From: Rhabditoides inermis
Lineage: Eukaryota; Nematoda; Chromadorea; Rhabditida; Rhabditidae
DNA length: 64,000 nt
Assembly (NCBI GenBank): GCA_963966185.1
Contig: CAWZYM010000383.1
Span: 47,501 to 111,500 of the forward strand
Reading direction: 5' to 3'
Every line of letters begins with the position of its first letter. Position 1 is the stretch's first letter. Below, in pieces: positions 33,601 through 45,802 of this stretch. A model generated the notes under the pieces. It was given only the letters and a program-made list of their open reading frames with translations. It did not search any database and was not told the origin of the DNA. The position numbers and the translations under genes were made by a program.

Positions 33601-34529
33601 CAGATAGCTTCAGCAGAATACGTTTCACGTAGCCGGGACCAGGCTGCTAAATGGATGAGAGTATGAGAGAATAGAACTTACAAACACTCGCACGTTCCAA
33701 ACGCGCTCTATTATCTGTTTGTGAGCTATAGAGAGCGAAACAACAAAAATGGAGGGACCATAACCAACAAGTATATATTTCCTGTTTTCAGGCTGCCGCA
33801 CAATGTCATCTCGGTTCTTATGGAATTCTCCGAAGACTTTTCGCAATCGGCCGATGGAACCAACCACATCTACCTCATCAATCTTGTCACCCATAGGTGA
33901 GCCATGTTGATTGATGTGTCGATTTCGCTGAATATATTCGAAAAAACTGTTCTGGTCAGATCAAGAGTATAATGTTTCTGGGAGACATTATGAGTATACA
34001 CATTTTTGTGAAACGAATAAGAGACTCGGTTCTGAGAAAAATTTCCACAATTACAAAACACGAATCGACATCATTTTTATCAACAGTTCCGTTTCACACT
34101 CCCACTCAGTCTAGAACATAGCACTGTCTACCATCTTACCTGTTCTCTGCTTTTAACACATTACAAAATGGCAAGCGCTCCGAAACTGAAAATTAGAGAT
34201 CAATCATCACTGCATCTCTCAGGGGACATTTCAGTGGCGTTGTCGATGTTTTATAATGAAATTATTATTCCGAGGGATGCATTATTTTTCATACAAATTC
34301 ATCTCCTATTGCTATTGTCTTCATTGCACAGCGGGGTAAAACATATAAATCACAAAGTCAATACATCGATATTTGCAGTGTGGCGATGACGACAAACGCC
34401 GCTAACCCTGTGCTATACGGTCTCCTCAATCCACAATTCGTCGAGCTCTTGAAGAAGTCCGTCTCCGACTGGCGGACCGCACTCGGAAAGCTGAAGAAGT
34501 CCGACGACTTCTCGGAGGTCCACGTGTGA
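28948..34529 (+). CDS. NPY/NPF-like neuropeptide GPCR
   Basis: Thirteen in-phase exons: 28948-29006, 29205-29278, 29331-29395, 29579-29670, 30637-30732, 30824-30869, 30917-31059, 31998-32126, 32471-32543, 32615-32656, 32916-32998, 33792-33896, 34379-34529, giving 385 residues. Seen: NMS glycosylation site near residue 11; TM1 with GNFAVL; TM2 NLFILNLAAADL (from about 67); WFFGLQMC before TM3; ISVFIATFSLSAIAIDRYY with the DRY motif (about 127-130); TM5 FLIMGFCYYCIF; TM6 VFAVCWLPHNVIS (about 295-308); TM7 NPVLY (about 345-349). W.FG..C...QG.SVF...SL.AIAIDRY is the NPY/NPF (npr) receptor pattern in rhodopsin-class GPCRs. Expected at the neuronal plasma membrane, coupling to G proteins; the peptide ligand is unknown. 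Every core motif is present, so it is likely functional. Exon 3 uses a TTTAAG acceptor. Confidence 0.9.
30402..30616. repeat. Long GA / GGGA microsatellite
   Basis: Over 200 bases of GA with an internal GGGA block, ending 20 bases before exon 5 of the peptide receptor. It crowds the polypyrimidine region of that 3' splice site with purines. Confidence 0.95.
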
Positions 34530-34906
34530 CGTCATCCACTGACGTCATCGAGCAGTGTTCATTGTCAGCCTGAACAGGAGAGCACCGCGCTCTTTACAGT
34601 CAATTTTACAGTCTCTCTCTCCCTCTCCCTCTCTCCAAATCGCCTTGAGCGTCAGCCATCTGATCCCCCGAGGCTATACATGCGTATACACAATCTGTCG
34701 ACAAGCGTTGATTATCTGCGATTTCACACAGCGGATAGAATCAAAACAAGCAAATCGCGTCTTATTTATCACGTCTCCCTTTTCTCTAGCTCAACATATG
34801 TCTCTACCGGAGGGGTCTGTTATAAATGTTTTATGCAACTTAAAATACGAGTATTTGACCGGTTGTAAACTAACGTCATATTGAATGTTATGTGATGTGA
34901 TGAGGC

Positions 34907-34912
34907 AATAAA
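34907..34912 (+). promoter_or_regulatory. Poly(A) signal of the peptide receptor
   Basis: AATAAA about 380 bases after the stop codon, the first plausible signal downstream. Confidence 0.45.
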
Positions 34913-35470
<558 letters not shown>

Positions 35471-35476
35471 TTTCAG
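35471..35476 (+). promoter_or_regulatory. Probable trans-splice acceptor for GCLM
   Basis: TTTCAG ends one base before the ATG at 35478, the usual position of a spliced-leader acceptor in nematodes. Confidence 0.55.
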
Positions 35477-35477
35477 G

Positions 35478-38400
35478 ATGGCCGCTGTCACTGTGTTCAC
35501 GGGCAACATCAACCAATACACGCAGGTCGCTCTTTATTTTGAAGTTGGGAATTGGGAACTGATCAAAAAAAAACTTGCGCGACATACGTTTCGCGCGAGT
35601 GGTTTATGAAAGATTAACTTAAATTTCTCATTACAGTGAGGTTAAAAATGAGTAATTAGCAAAAATCTACCATAAGCTGATCAATGATGATCAGTGATGA
35701 TGAGCTGATCAATGTGCTATGTTTCAGCTGATCACCCGCCGACATCAGAACAGTGCGGCCGAGCTGGCGGCTGCCTGCAAGACCATCAAGGAAGACGGCG
35801 CCCGGGTGGTCGAGAGGTGGGCAGATTGTGTTCTGTAGTTTGTAGTTCATGAATAGTTTGATCGATATCAACACCATCACGTTCGATGAGTTCTGTCCTG
35901 ATATTTCTCTAACCGCTCTAATACCTTCGTGAAAAGAGTGCAACTGATCTTTCAAGTCAACACACTCTAGAGTGGTGATGTCACTGGTGTGTGGGCTTTG
36001 AGTGAAACTCCGTCTCCAATTATAGGTCCATAGTGAGAGTTTCGGAGTGTGAGAGCCGATTTTGGCTCGTTCAGGAATAACGTTTCTTCGGTTTGTTTTG
36101 ATGTTAATCAGGATATGGATTTGACGTTTTTTTTCGCACGTCAAAAGATGCGTAGGGGAGAGATATGAATGCATAATTCACTTGCACTTCCGGTGTGCCT
36201 CCGCCAGGCTGATGCCCATAAATTCTAAAATAACTTCAAATTTGGTGTACCGTATCCAATTTTGAAAATACAGTATTCCAGCCCGTCCGGCGTGATCTGT
36301 CTCACAGGCCTCTCGTTCATCGAGCACGAGAATCGAGGAGACTTCAAGGTCACCCTCAAGGTACTCTCTCTCTCTCTCAATCAATCAATAATTAACCAAA
36401 TCAATCAATAACTCGTGCAGGTGTTCCTCTCGTCGTTCTGTGCCTCGCTGGCTCGTTCCTGTGTCGACTCGTGTCTGTCCACCCTCCAACTGCACGATGT
36501 CAGCCAGCTGATTGTGGCCTTTCCCAGTCAGGTACGCTCAAGTCATTTATATTTTTGTGATCAAAATATTTTTGGTGTTTTGTGTTTTTGTTTTGTTTTG
36601 TACTTTTGGTTTTACGCGATTATGGTGGTAGGGTTTCTCTGAATTGAAACCAGTCGTTTTTATTCATCATAAAAGATTGGATGATGTTACTAATTTTTCA
36701 CTCGGAGTCTACATATGTATTTTTCACCCTCTGGTCTTCTGAACTCGTCAAATGGGTGATGAAGCCGTGTATGTTTCACATTTGCATCATAGGTAATAAT
36801 TTATACGAGTCATCATATCTCAGGTTTCTATGCATACAATCGAAGTTCATCACAAACTGACGCAAGCCAATTCTTTAAACTTAATTTGCGTCATCATAAC
36901 ATATACGTTTTGACATAGCGAGCCAAAGCGATTAGCTCGAGTGACTAGACTGTAGCGACATCGGAACGAAGAAAAAAAAACGCAACTTTGATCTCACAAA
37001 TGAGAATATTTCAAGATGAGCATTTTGTCAGAAAAAGTGTTAGTTCATCTTATCGGAGTCAAGCTATTAGCACTTTTATCTTATTGCTTAAAAGCTTTCA
37101 CACAAGACGTACAGTGAGACAGAGAAGGGACGAACTTCGTGCTAGTGAAATTAAAAGAGCCCAATCAGTCAATCAATAAATCGATATCAGGATGTCGATT
37201 CGCCCGCCTGGCTGTCATCCGTAAAAGCTGTGTGGACGGGGCTAGAGGAGATGGTGCAGGAGGGAAAGGTGATTATCAATTTTTTTTAATTATACTTAGA
37301 TTTATTGAGTGATTAGTAACAAGTCCACGTTAACGTGCGTGACACGTGACTTGATACAACAAAAGCCACAGTATGACTTTTTGAGTCGCAAAACATGTGT
37401 GAGAATATGAATCACACGAATTGTGGGTGTTATCTCGGTCGTGGATAAATTGGGATTCAATGTAGTATTATCTCTTTTAAAATCTCGTATACATTAATCA
37501 CTGATTTGATGAGTTTGCATGAGTTATTCATGTGTTTTGTCAGCAGTCAGCCTTTATACGATTTTACTGAGAAACAATTCTATAACATCGAATTGCAGAT
37601 GGTATTGCAGGAATGAATCTATGAATTGAGACGTTTTGCGATCATGTCTAGCATACTCAAAGAATATAATGTGGGATGTTTTGGAAGATTCAAACTATGC
37701 TACTATGCATGAAAATACCATGTTAGAACATAACGAAACATTGTACATAGTATGTTATTAATCAACTGACTTAAAAATGACATCAATGTGTTCATGAAAA
37801 AAAGAAGTATGTTCTCACAAATTAATAAAGCATAATTGTTATCACGGAATTTTCGGGGAAATAAAATACAGATAGATGAAATGGAGAGAGAGAGTAGAAA
37901 AAGTAGAAAAAGTGAAAGAAAGAACGAATATGAAAGAGAGAACGAGAGATGACGTCTATGAAGAGAGTGCAGACACGCATCCAGGTGCACGCCCTCGGAG
38001 TCTCCGACATGGACGTCGAGGGACTGCGCCTGCTCGTCGAGGTATACGAGAGTACTGTAGAATCATAAGAAGGTACTGTAAGTATACTATAGGTGATAAA
38101 AGATAGAGAGGCTTCTTCCGATTATGTTATTCCATAACAGCTATATTGATCAAATCATGATGAGGAGAGATGAGGACGGGTAGTAGGCGAAAAATCGGAT
38201 AATTTTATAATTATTATATAGGGACGTGAGGATGGGTATAAGAATAGTGCCCTCACTTGTCCCCACCTAAAACGAATAGGATAAATCGATACATCAATAT
38301 AGAACGCGGCCTCTTGTCCGCCGACCGTCAACCACTACAGCATGGAGGGATGCTGCGCGGTGAGTCACACAAACATCGATTTATTGATTAGTTCGTCGAT

Positions 38401-40775
38401 TGGTTCTGGGTGAATTCTCCAATATATGCATTGCCGATTAGAATTTCCAACCTCGCGCTTATTATTACTAACAATTGAAACGTAGGTGCAACAATTTTCT
38501 GCATGGATTAAACTAATACAAAGTGAATAATAATGTTTTTCGAGAAAGAACTGATACTATTATTAGTTTTTCACACCTTTTACATCAACAGAAACTGCTT
38601 CAAGTGCGATAGTTTAGCGAACGAGCGAGAAAATTCCAGTCGAATTCGAGTGATGTCATTAATTTTTCGATCGATCTTTCGATTTATCGATTCCCCTCAG
38701 GTGCCACCCGAGCTCGTGGCCTACGCCAAAGCACACGACGTTCAGCTTCTCACTCACAACGACGCAAGGTATCAATTCTTAATTAATTGATTTTATATAA
38801 ACCATCAACGCTTCAAGATTGCATGTGTGTTGTAGTGTTGATGGAACAGGAAGAGTAGAAGATGTGAGTTTGATTCATTTTCTAATCATATTGCCTAATC
38901 TGGATTAATTTTCTATGTAGTCAGACCGTTACATTCTATTTATAATGCGTTTTTCATAATATTGTATTGGTGAAACGTAACCATTAATAATTTCACTGTT
39001 TGCAGGGAGTTTACGCCTTTGCCGGTGCAGCTTTCCCTTCTGTCTGACATGACTGGAAAGGAATTGGAGGGACGTGAGATGCAGTGGGCAGCCAGGTATA
39101 TTGTACATTGAAATGAATGTACTGTACGGTATGTGCACGGGGTCACAACATCGATGAAATCACTACCCTGGCCTGGATGTGATGCAAATGATTTGAAAGC
39201 AGTTAAAAAACAAGCAGTGCACAACAAATGACATAACATATAGAAATCCTACTCGCCCTTACTCGGGTGACCGAACGCGTCACTCATCCCCGTTAAAGAA
39301 GATCTCCGGGGAAAACAACATTGGACCCAAATATTTAGTACGGATTCCGTCCAAGTCATTTGTACCTTCTAAATAATTTTTGAATTTCGAGAAATTAGCA
39401 TAATCGGTCGCAGTTCCCAGATCCGATTTCAATTGACCGACGGTCTGCCTTGAATGTCGCGACGGGACCATTTCTAATGGACGGGGCTTAAGGCTAGTCG
39501 CAGTCGCTGCTCCGATCATCGATCAGCTGATCAGCTGTTTTCGTTGTTTTTACTGATTTGTGATATTACTTGCATTTTCTGTTGTCTTCTGTTGTGCATT
39601 AATTGTCCGTACTACATACATACATGATTTAACATGCTTGACCCGTGGATTACTCTCAAACTGTATTTTTTCGTGTTGTTCTTCAATTTGATTTCTGTCT
39701 TGGTTCCTGTGAACTGCTTCCATCTGTTCTACCCGGCGTTTAAATAAGCGAACACTTCACACGTGTTTATAATTGTGCATTGGTGAATTCGTGTTCCGTG
39801 AATTCACTTGCTTTGATTGCTGATTTGCAGGAGTATCGATTGTCTTCTGCTGCCAGCCTCCTCTCCTCTCCCCGCCGCGCGGCCTCAAGACACCAAGCTA
39901 CACACAAACCGACCATGCTACTCCAAACATATGTTTTTTGTCGATAAACAATTTTGTTGATAAAAAGCGACTAACTTCGTACTGTCGATAGGAGGGAAAG
40001 TGAGAGGGGGTGAGTGAGAGGGGGAGTGAGAGTGAGTGAGAGTGAGAGAGTGAGAGAGAGAAAGAGAAAGAGAGGAGAGAGTGGATTGTTTGAATTGGTT
40101 TGAAAGTGCTTTATAATTGAAATAGTGAACTGGGATTAACTAAACTTTCTGAAAACGTTCACATAAACATGAAACATGTGATCCCAAAACACTCTCAAAC
40201 CAACACATGCAGTGCGTTGACCCCGCTTTCTCTTTCTCTCTCTCTCCTCTCACTCGCTTCCACCCGCTCGCGCGCCAATCGGCAGATATGTGACCCGGAA
40301 AATATAAATTGGTCCCGCCACGCTGTTGTAAGGTAAAAGTGAGAGAGGGCATCAAAATACTGGTGTGGGTCACTTTCCCCGGAGATCTTCTTTAAGAAAG
40401 CATGAAGAATGCCAGACTCCAATACCGTTCTAAAGTGCCGGTTCCTGGACACCGTATACTTACAATTTGCTGGATGAGTTAATGGATGATTGCGCTATAC
40501 ACCAAAAATGCGGGTTGTGTCAGTTGTTGACAATATAATGACCACATACGTTTCAACAGTTATATATCCGAGAATATATGTGTGATTATCAATGCAAACG
40601 AACGACTAGTTCTGTGGTATAAACGGACAATCGAAACTAACAAAATATAAAATAGTGTGTAACAAGTATAAATATAATAAATAGTGTATTTTTCAGACTG
40701 ACAATCTGGCTGCGTTCCCGTTCTGTGATGGCTGCCAAAGGATACTTTGTGAGCTATGGCGTGAAGATAGAGTAG
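35478..40775 (+). CDS. GCLM: Glutamate-cysteine ligase modifier (regulatory) subunit
   Basis: Ten in-phase exons: 35478-35525, 35728-35816, 36282-36360, 36421-36531, 37191-37268, 37985-38041, 38303-38359, 38701-38768, 39006-39095, 40697-40775. The product is 251 residues; vertebrate GCLM is about 274. It is an aldo-keto-reductase-like fold that binds the catalytic subunit GCLC in the cytosol, raising glutamate affinity and relieving glutathione feedback in the first step of glutathione synthesis. Seen: DVTLK-like VTLKVFLSS, CVDSCLSTLQLHDVSQLIVAFP, a WTGLEEMVQEGKVHALGVSD segment, CCAVPPELVAYAKAHDVQLL followed by THND, and the C-terminal MAAKGYFVSYGVK. These match the order and spacing of metazoan GCLM. 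The reading frame is intact. The last intron (1.6 kb) holds a 1.1-kb inverted-repeat element. AATAAA follows at 40935. Confidence 0.92.
39293..40396. mobile_element. 1.1-kb TTAA-ended inverted-repeat element
   Basis: Left end TTAAAGAAGATCTCCGGGG, right end its complement. The ends differ from the 4714 and 59957 MITEs at only one position in the first 19 (GATC versus GAAC). No transposase frame is visible; GA-rich DNA lies at about 40000-40080. It is a longer non-autonomous relative of the 276-bp MITE family, inside GCLM intron 9. Confidence 0.75.
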
Positions 40776-40934
40776 ATCGATCAACCCACACTCATCTACC
40801 GATAACTATACCATATTGTTTCCATTTGTATATGTATTGTGCCATTTTCTATTTGTTAATCATCACTTTAATTACAAGTAATGTTTCATTCACTCGTTTG
40901 GACCCACATTTATGTGGCTATTGTGAATTTTGTG

Positions 40935-40940
40935 AATAAA
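40935..40940 (+). promoter_or_regulatory. Poly(A) signal of GCLM
   Basis: AATAAA 160 bases after the GCLM stop codon. Confidence 0.6.
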
Positions 40941-41319
40941 GATAAATTATTCAAGAGATAGTCAACATTTTTAAATTTCTCATCATAATGTACATACATA
41001 TGTGTAATGAATAGCACTGACTCAGACTGCGTGTTTTTAACTGTTGTAAATTGAATTCACTCGCAAGCTTATTAAAAAAAACACAGAAAAACCATTACGC
41101 TCGGCAGGCAGCGAAAAGTATCTAGTCAGCCACTAATTTCATGTTTTGCATAAATATGTAAGACCGCGTAACTGTCAACTGTCTAACTATATGCCAACTG
41201 ACTAAGTGTTTTGATGAACTCTTGCCTCTTGCCCTGGTCAAATGCACACGTCTTGGTGACTATAGAGCTCAAATGCACAGGTTTTGGCTTAAATGCAGAC
41301 GTATTGGTGGCGACAGACT

Positions 41320-41368
41320 TGATCGACTATCACTTGCTTGCCAATTCTTGGCAAGTGATAGTCGATCA
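41320..41368. repeat. 18-bp perfect hairpin with competing inner palindrome
   Basis: The arms 41320-41337 and 41351-41368 are perfectly complementary. The loop together with the arm ends forms a second palindrome, CTTGCCAATTCTTGGCAAG, which cannot form fully at the same time. Confidence 0.85.
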
Positions 41369-41796
41369 CATCTCGCGTCCATGGATGCGGTAGGCGAACT
41401 TTTTTGACGGTGCTCACAGCACGTCTCGTTGTCTCGGCAGTCGTCGTAACCCCTTGCACGGATCAGTAATTGTACTTTTCGGAAGAAACCGTACCATACA
41501 GCCCTCCTCGTCACCTCGACTCAATTGATCGTTATTCAGAAAGCTGAGAGAGTAGCAGGCTTATTGCAACTCTCGAACTTATCTTATCAGAAATAACGAT
41601 TCGCTCTATCGCACGCCGTACCGTAATATCACCGTAGTTTGCCCTTTCGCACAGAGGCTCGGCCGCCGAAAATAACTAACAATGTTTTCATTTGTTCTCT
41701 TGTTTGTTTTTTGTTTAGTTTGCCATATTCCATTCGTTGTTTCGTACATAGCGTTTTTTTGATTGTGAACATTATGTTATGCATTACAGTTGAATC

Positions 41797-42157
41797 ATGT
41801 TAGAGATGTCGCGCGCTCTGGACGCATTCAACATGTTGCCGTCGATGGCCGGCGCGCTTCGACTTCATCTTTCTTCACCCCCACTCTCGAAGGCGGAGCT
41901 GTCGAATACTAGCTGATGCATAATCAGGTAAGCGTAACATCAGATTCCCCGTGATAAGTGCTTATCGTGACCGGTTATTTTCGTGGTTATCATATTTCCC
42001 TTGTTTGCAGATGGTGCTCTTGCCAAACCCCGTCATCTACTTCTCCCGTCGATGGTGCATGGCTCGCCCTCTCCTACAATCCTACCATACAATCGTCGAA
42101 CAGCAGTCGTCGAATGATGCACCACAGGAAGCGGGGTACAGCTCTAACGACAGCTAG
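41797..42157 (+). CDS. Possible small two-exon transcript (uncertain)
   Basis: A 39-codon frame (41797-41916) begins MLEMSRALDAFNMLPSM and ends just before a good donor (CAG-GTAAGC at about 41931). After an 80-base gap, TTTGCAG precedes ATG at 42011, opening a 48-codon frame to 42157 that begins MVLLPNPVIYFSRRW. The base composition and splice sites look genic, but neither product resembles anything I know. It may be a short gene, a non-coding transcript, or the 5' part of a gene truncated by the retrotransposons that follow. Confidence 0.25.
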
Positions 42158-42330
42158 TGGGTTTAAACAAGCGTATTATTAGATAGGTTTATTACCGATA
42201 ACATGGAAAAAATCGAAATTATAAACAAAAAGTGAGCAATACAAACGGCAGGTATAAATCGGGTTACAATGATATTGAACAAGAACATAATCACATAGTA
42301 TTACATGGAAAAGGAAGTGGGGAGAGCTCT

Positions 42331-42720
42331 CTATAGGTTGCGCAATTTGCTAGGTGGCATGAGATCTAATGTAGAGAGTTGTGATTTGAAGATGGAAGGA
42401 TCATTGATGTAGATTAGGTCACGAGAAAGCGCATTCCAGATTGCGAAGGTTCTGCTTAAAAAAGTGCTGGTACGGCCTGTGTGATCAAATGATGGAACAA
42501 TTCTAAATTCATGAGAGCCACGAGTACGAGATGAAATAATTGCAAAAAGACCATGATAGTCCAAGATAGTTTTAGAGTGGATTACTTTGTGAATGTAAGT
42601 GACATCATTCAAGAATCGTCTATTTTCGAGAGTTTGAAGATTGAAAAGCTCAAGGCGTTGAGGATATGATAGGCTAAGCCCGATACGCTGACACACACGA
42701 CGAGTATAATAGCGTTTTAT
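42331..42720 (-). pseudogene. 3' end of a non-LTR retrotransposon (third element)
   Basis: A 121-codon frame matches the layout of the C-terminal domain of CR1-like ORF2: LELFNLQTLENRRFLNDV, RTRGSHEFRIVPSFDHTGR, then FLSRTFAIWNALSRDL and a PPSKLR ending. No RT lies upstream, so it is a 5'-truncated copy, as is usual for target-primed insertion. The scrap at 57035-57283 has the same layout and the same ending. Confidence 0.7.
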
Positions 42721-42809
42721 ATTGAAGTGTTTATTTCCACGGCAAGGGAGAAGTGATAACGATAAAAGGCAAGCATGAAAAATATGTGGATAAACAAGGC
42801 TAACCCTAG

Positions 42810-42832
42810 GCTGACCAGTGCAAGTGGTCAGC
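42810..42832. other. Hairpin at the 3' end of non-LTR element 2
   Basis: GCTGACCA, a 7-base loop, then TGGTCAGC. It lies about 100 bases past the ORF2 stop in the element's 3' UTR, where related retrotransposons carry stem-loops recognised by their RT. That role is inferred here. Confidence 0.5.
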
Positions 42833-42929
42833 TACTTATTGGGGGGCCCTCACGTTATATAAAAACGTACAAAAATGATAGGTTAATAACATCAATATCA
42901 ACATATTACACGACAAAGATAAAATAAGT

Positions 42930-44614
42930 CTACAAAAAGTGGGGGAGTTGACCAAACATTAATAAGTCACAATTCGACAATAGTTTTCTCATATCGGAAA
43001 TTGAATATGCGTTATCAAGATTGAACGGAAGGTTGTTCCACGGTTTAACTACACGATTAAAATAGAAATTTTCATCTTTATACTTATTTCTAGGAATCGC
43101 AATTTGTTTCTCGTGAGATCTAGTGTTGTATCTCGAGTGATGAATGGCTGGAATATGGTTTTGATCTAAATGTAATCGGTTTGTAAGGATTTTGTACAAG
43201 GTTACTAAATCGTTATGTTGCCTACGTTCATATAATGACTGGTTGTATGCTCTCAATTAGGTTTACAGAAGCAACATCAGTAGGGTTTCAGAGCTCAGTG
43301 CAATATTCTAATTTACAGCGAAAATAGGTTGTGTATGCGGTGATCAGTAGTGTGGGGTTTCGTGTTTTGTATGTGCGAAGAAAATCATTTATAGAATACA
43401 GGGTTTGTTGAATTATTTGTTTGAAATGATCACGAAACAATAAGTTATTACTCATGAGAATACCAAGATCCTTGGCAGAATCTACTGGTTTGAGAATTGA
43501 GTTGTGGACTATAAGTGTGCCTTGGATTCCGCTTGCCTACATGCAATATTTAAGTTTTCTCAGTGGATATCTGAAATTTCCATGAAGCTGACCATGCTGC
43601 GATTATGTCAATGGCGTTTTGGAAAATAGACTTCGCAGAAGTACTGGTAAAATCAAAAGGAAAGTAAATTTTCAAATCGTCTGCATAAAGCGCATAATAA
43701 ACGCCATCTGGTAAGTTATCAGGAATGTTATCTATGAAAATGTTAAACAGCAAGGGTCCAAGACACGAACCTTGTTGAACGCCACAATTAACAGTGCGCG
43801 GTGAGGAGCGCTTAGATCCAATCATGATAGATTGCTTGCGATTTTTGAGAAATTCGATTATCCAGCCAAGAGCATTACCGCGAATACCGATAGCGTCAAG
43901 TTTCTTGAAAAGAAGGTCATGGTTGATGGTATCAAATGCCTTTTTAAAGTCGAAATAGATGCAATCTGTTACGAAACCAGATGAAATATGCTTGCACCAA
44001 TTCATATGACATTCAAATAGTTGTGCATTAGTGGATCGATTTTTGCGAAAACCAAATTGTTTTTTGGAGAGTAGGTTGTGCTTTTCTAAGTATTTTGTAA
44101 TCTGCTGAACGCATATTCTTTCCATAACTTTAGAGATGCTACATGTGAGAGAAATTGGCCTGTAGTTTGAGACAGATTCACGTGCGCCTTTTTTGAATAA
44201 TGGTTTTACCCAAGCTTCTTTCCAAATAGATGGGATTTTTCTGACAGACATGGACATTGCAAAAAGAATCGTCAATGGAACCGATATGGAAGTTGCCGTA
44301 CGTTTCAGAAACACGTTGTTAATACCATCTGGAGAAGTGTTATATTTTGAATCAAGTTTGGAAATGATTTTATGAACTTCGAGAAGGGTAATATCAATCA
44401 TATCAAGTGAATGAGGCAGTTTAGGCGAGTCAGCACCAGGTGGTGTGATGGAATCGCAATAAACTGAATCAAAATAGTCAGCAAAGATCTCACATTTGTC
44501 CAGCGCATTGTGAATGAAAATATCATCGTGACAAATTGCGCCGATGCCACCGTCGGGATGCATTTTATTTAGAACATCGCGATAGAAAGCTGATTTATTG
44601 CCATTAACGATCAA
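42930..44614 (-). pseudogene. Non-LTR ORF2 reverse transcriptase part, element 2
   Basis: Frame 44614-43550 contains the RT core in order: YRPISLTCSISKVMERI, FGFRKNRSTNAQLF, IYFDFKKAFDTINHDLLFKK, GVQQGSCLGPLLFNIF and YALYADDLKIYF (catalytic YADD). After a stop near 43550, frame 43256-42930 carries the C-terminal domain (RRQHNDLVTLYKIL, then FNRVVKPWNNLPF). The RT residues look intact, but the link to the C-terminal domain is broken. With the endonuclease at 44822-45760 it forms one ORF2. Confidence 0.87.
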
Positions 44615-44821
44615 TTTAGATTCACGCTTGCAATTCCAAGAAACTATTGCTTTACGTAGGCGACGTTGTGATCTAATAGAATCGATGGAGTTGGGTCTCG
44701 TTGATGAAAGTTTAATGGCTTGTCGCTTCAGCTTATTTAGATAACGAGATAATGGGCGGGGGCGTTTGTAAGCTGGAGCGACAAGCGGAATGTGAGCATC
44801 AATTATGTCATGTATGATTTC

Positions 44822-45760
44822 TTAAAACTTGGACGTAGCTTGTTCAACTGTTTTACCAATAAAAACACGCGTCCAGCGAATAGAATCAATAGCATTGTTA
44901 ATGGTATCCCAGTTTACATTTCTATAGTTTCGTACGAGATAAGGTTTGTGGTGTGCAGACATGTCTTCGACGCGCAATATGAATTCAACTGGCAGATGAT
45001 CGCAGGTACTGAAGCGATGAAGTATGCGTGTACTGATTACAAGAGAGGAATTGTCGACAAGTATTATATCGAGAATATTTGATTTTACGCCAGTACGTTT
45101 AACCATGGTAGGTTTGTTTACCGTTTGAAACATTGAGTGTAAGCAAGCAAAATCCAAGAGCGATTGGTCAAAGGAGTCAAAAGCACGACCGCATTTCCAA
45201 TCGATTGAAGGCGCATTAAAATCGCCTAAAACAATATGTGACTTGTTTTCGGAGTCAATAAGTGAGTCTAACTCAGAAATGAGCTGGAACCCTGTTCGTT
45301 CAAATTCGGGAGTAGAGCCGGGCGTACGGTAGCAAGCAATGAAGCGTATTGGTCTATCTAAGTGCAAATTATCAGAAGGGAAAACATCAAATGAGAGAAT
45401 TTCGGAGAGATTGTTGATCGATGTTGACCTGATTAGCTTGATAGAAATATTTGATTGATACAACGCCATTACACCCCCTGCATGAGTGAGCCTATCGGAA
45501 CGCAAAATGGAATATCGACCACCCAGTGAGAGTGAAGCGATTGATTCGTGTGGGCTGAGCCAGGTTTCGGTTAGTATAACAATCATGGGCTTTTCGGTGT
45601 TTAGAAGAAGTTCGAGTTCATAAAGCTTGTTTTTGGCCGAGCGCACGTTAATTAACAGAACCTTCGCAAATGGAATACGGACAGAGCTACCAGAATCAAC
45701 ATTATGACATTTTACAGTATCACAATCACAATCTACAGAATCTACAAAAGGGGGAGCCAC
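44822..45760 (-). pseudogene. Non-LTR ORF2 endonuclease domain, element 2
   Basis: AP-type endonuclease of a CR1/jockey-like element, which nicks target DNA. Seen: LLINVRSAKNKLYELELLL, ILTETWLSPHES (catalytic Glu present), VLGDFNAPSIDW (catalytic DFN) and TCDHLPVEF in place of the usual SDH. The frame stops at 44822 and the RT resumes in another frame at 44614, so at least one frameshift separates them. It starts 43 bases after the ORF1 stop. Confidence 0.85.
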
Positions 45761-45802
45761 CTGCGCATGGAGAGGAGATTGATCTGGGGCCTGGCGAGCT
45801 CC

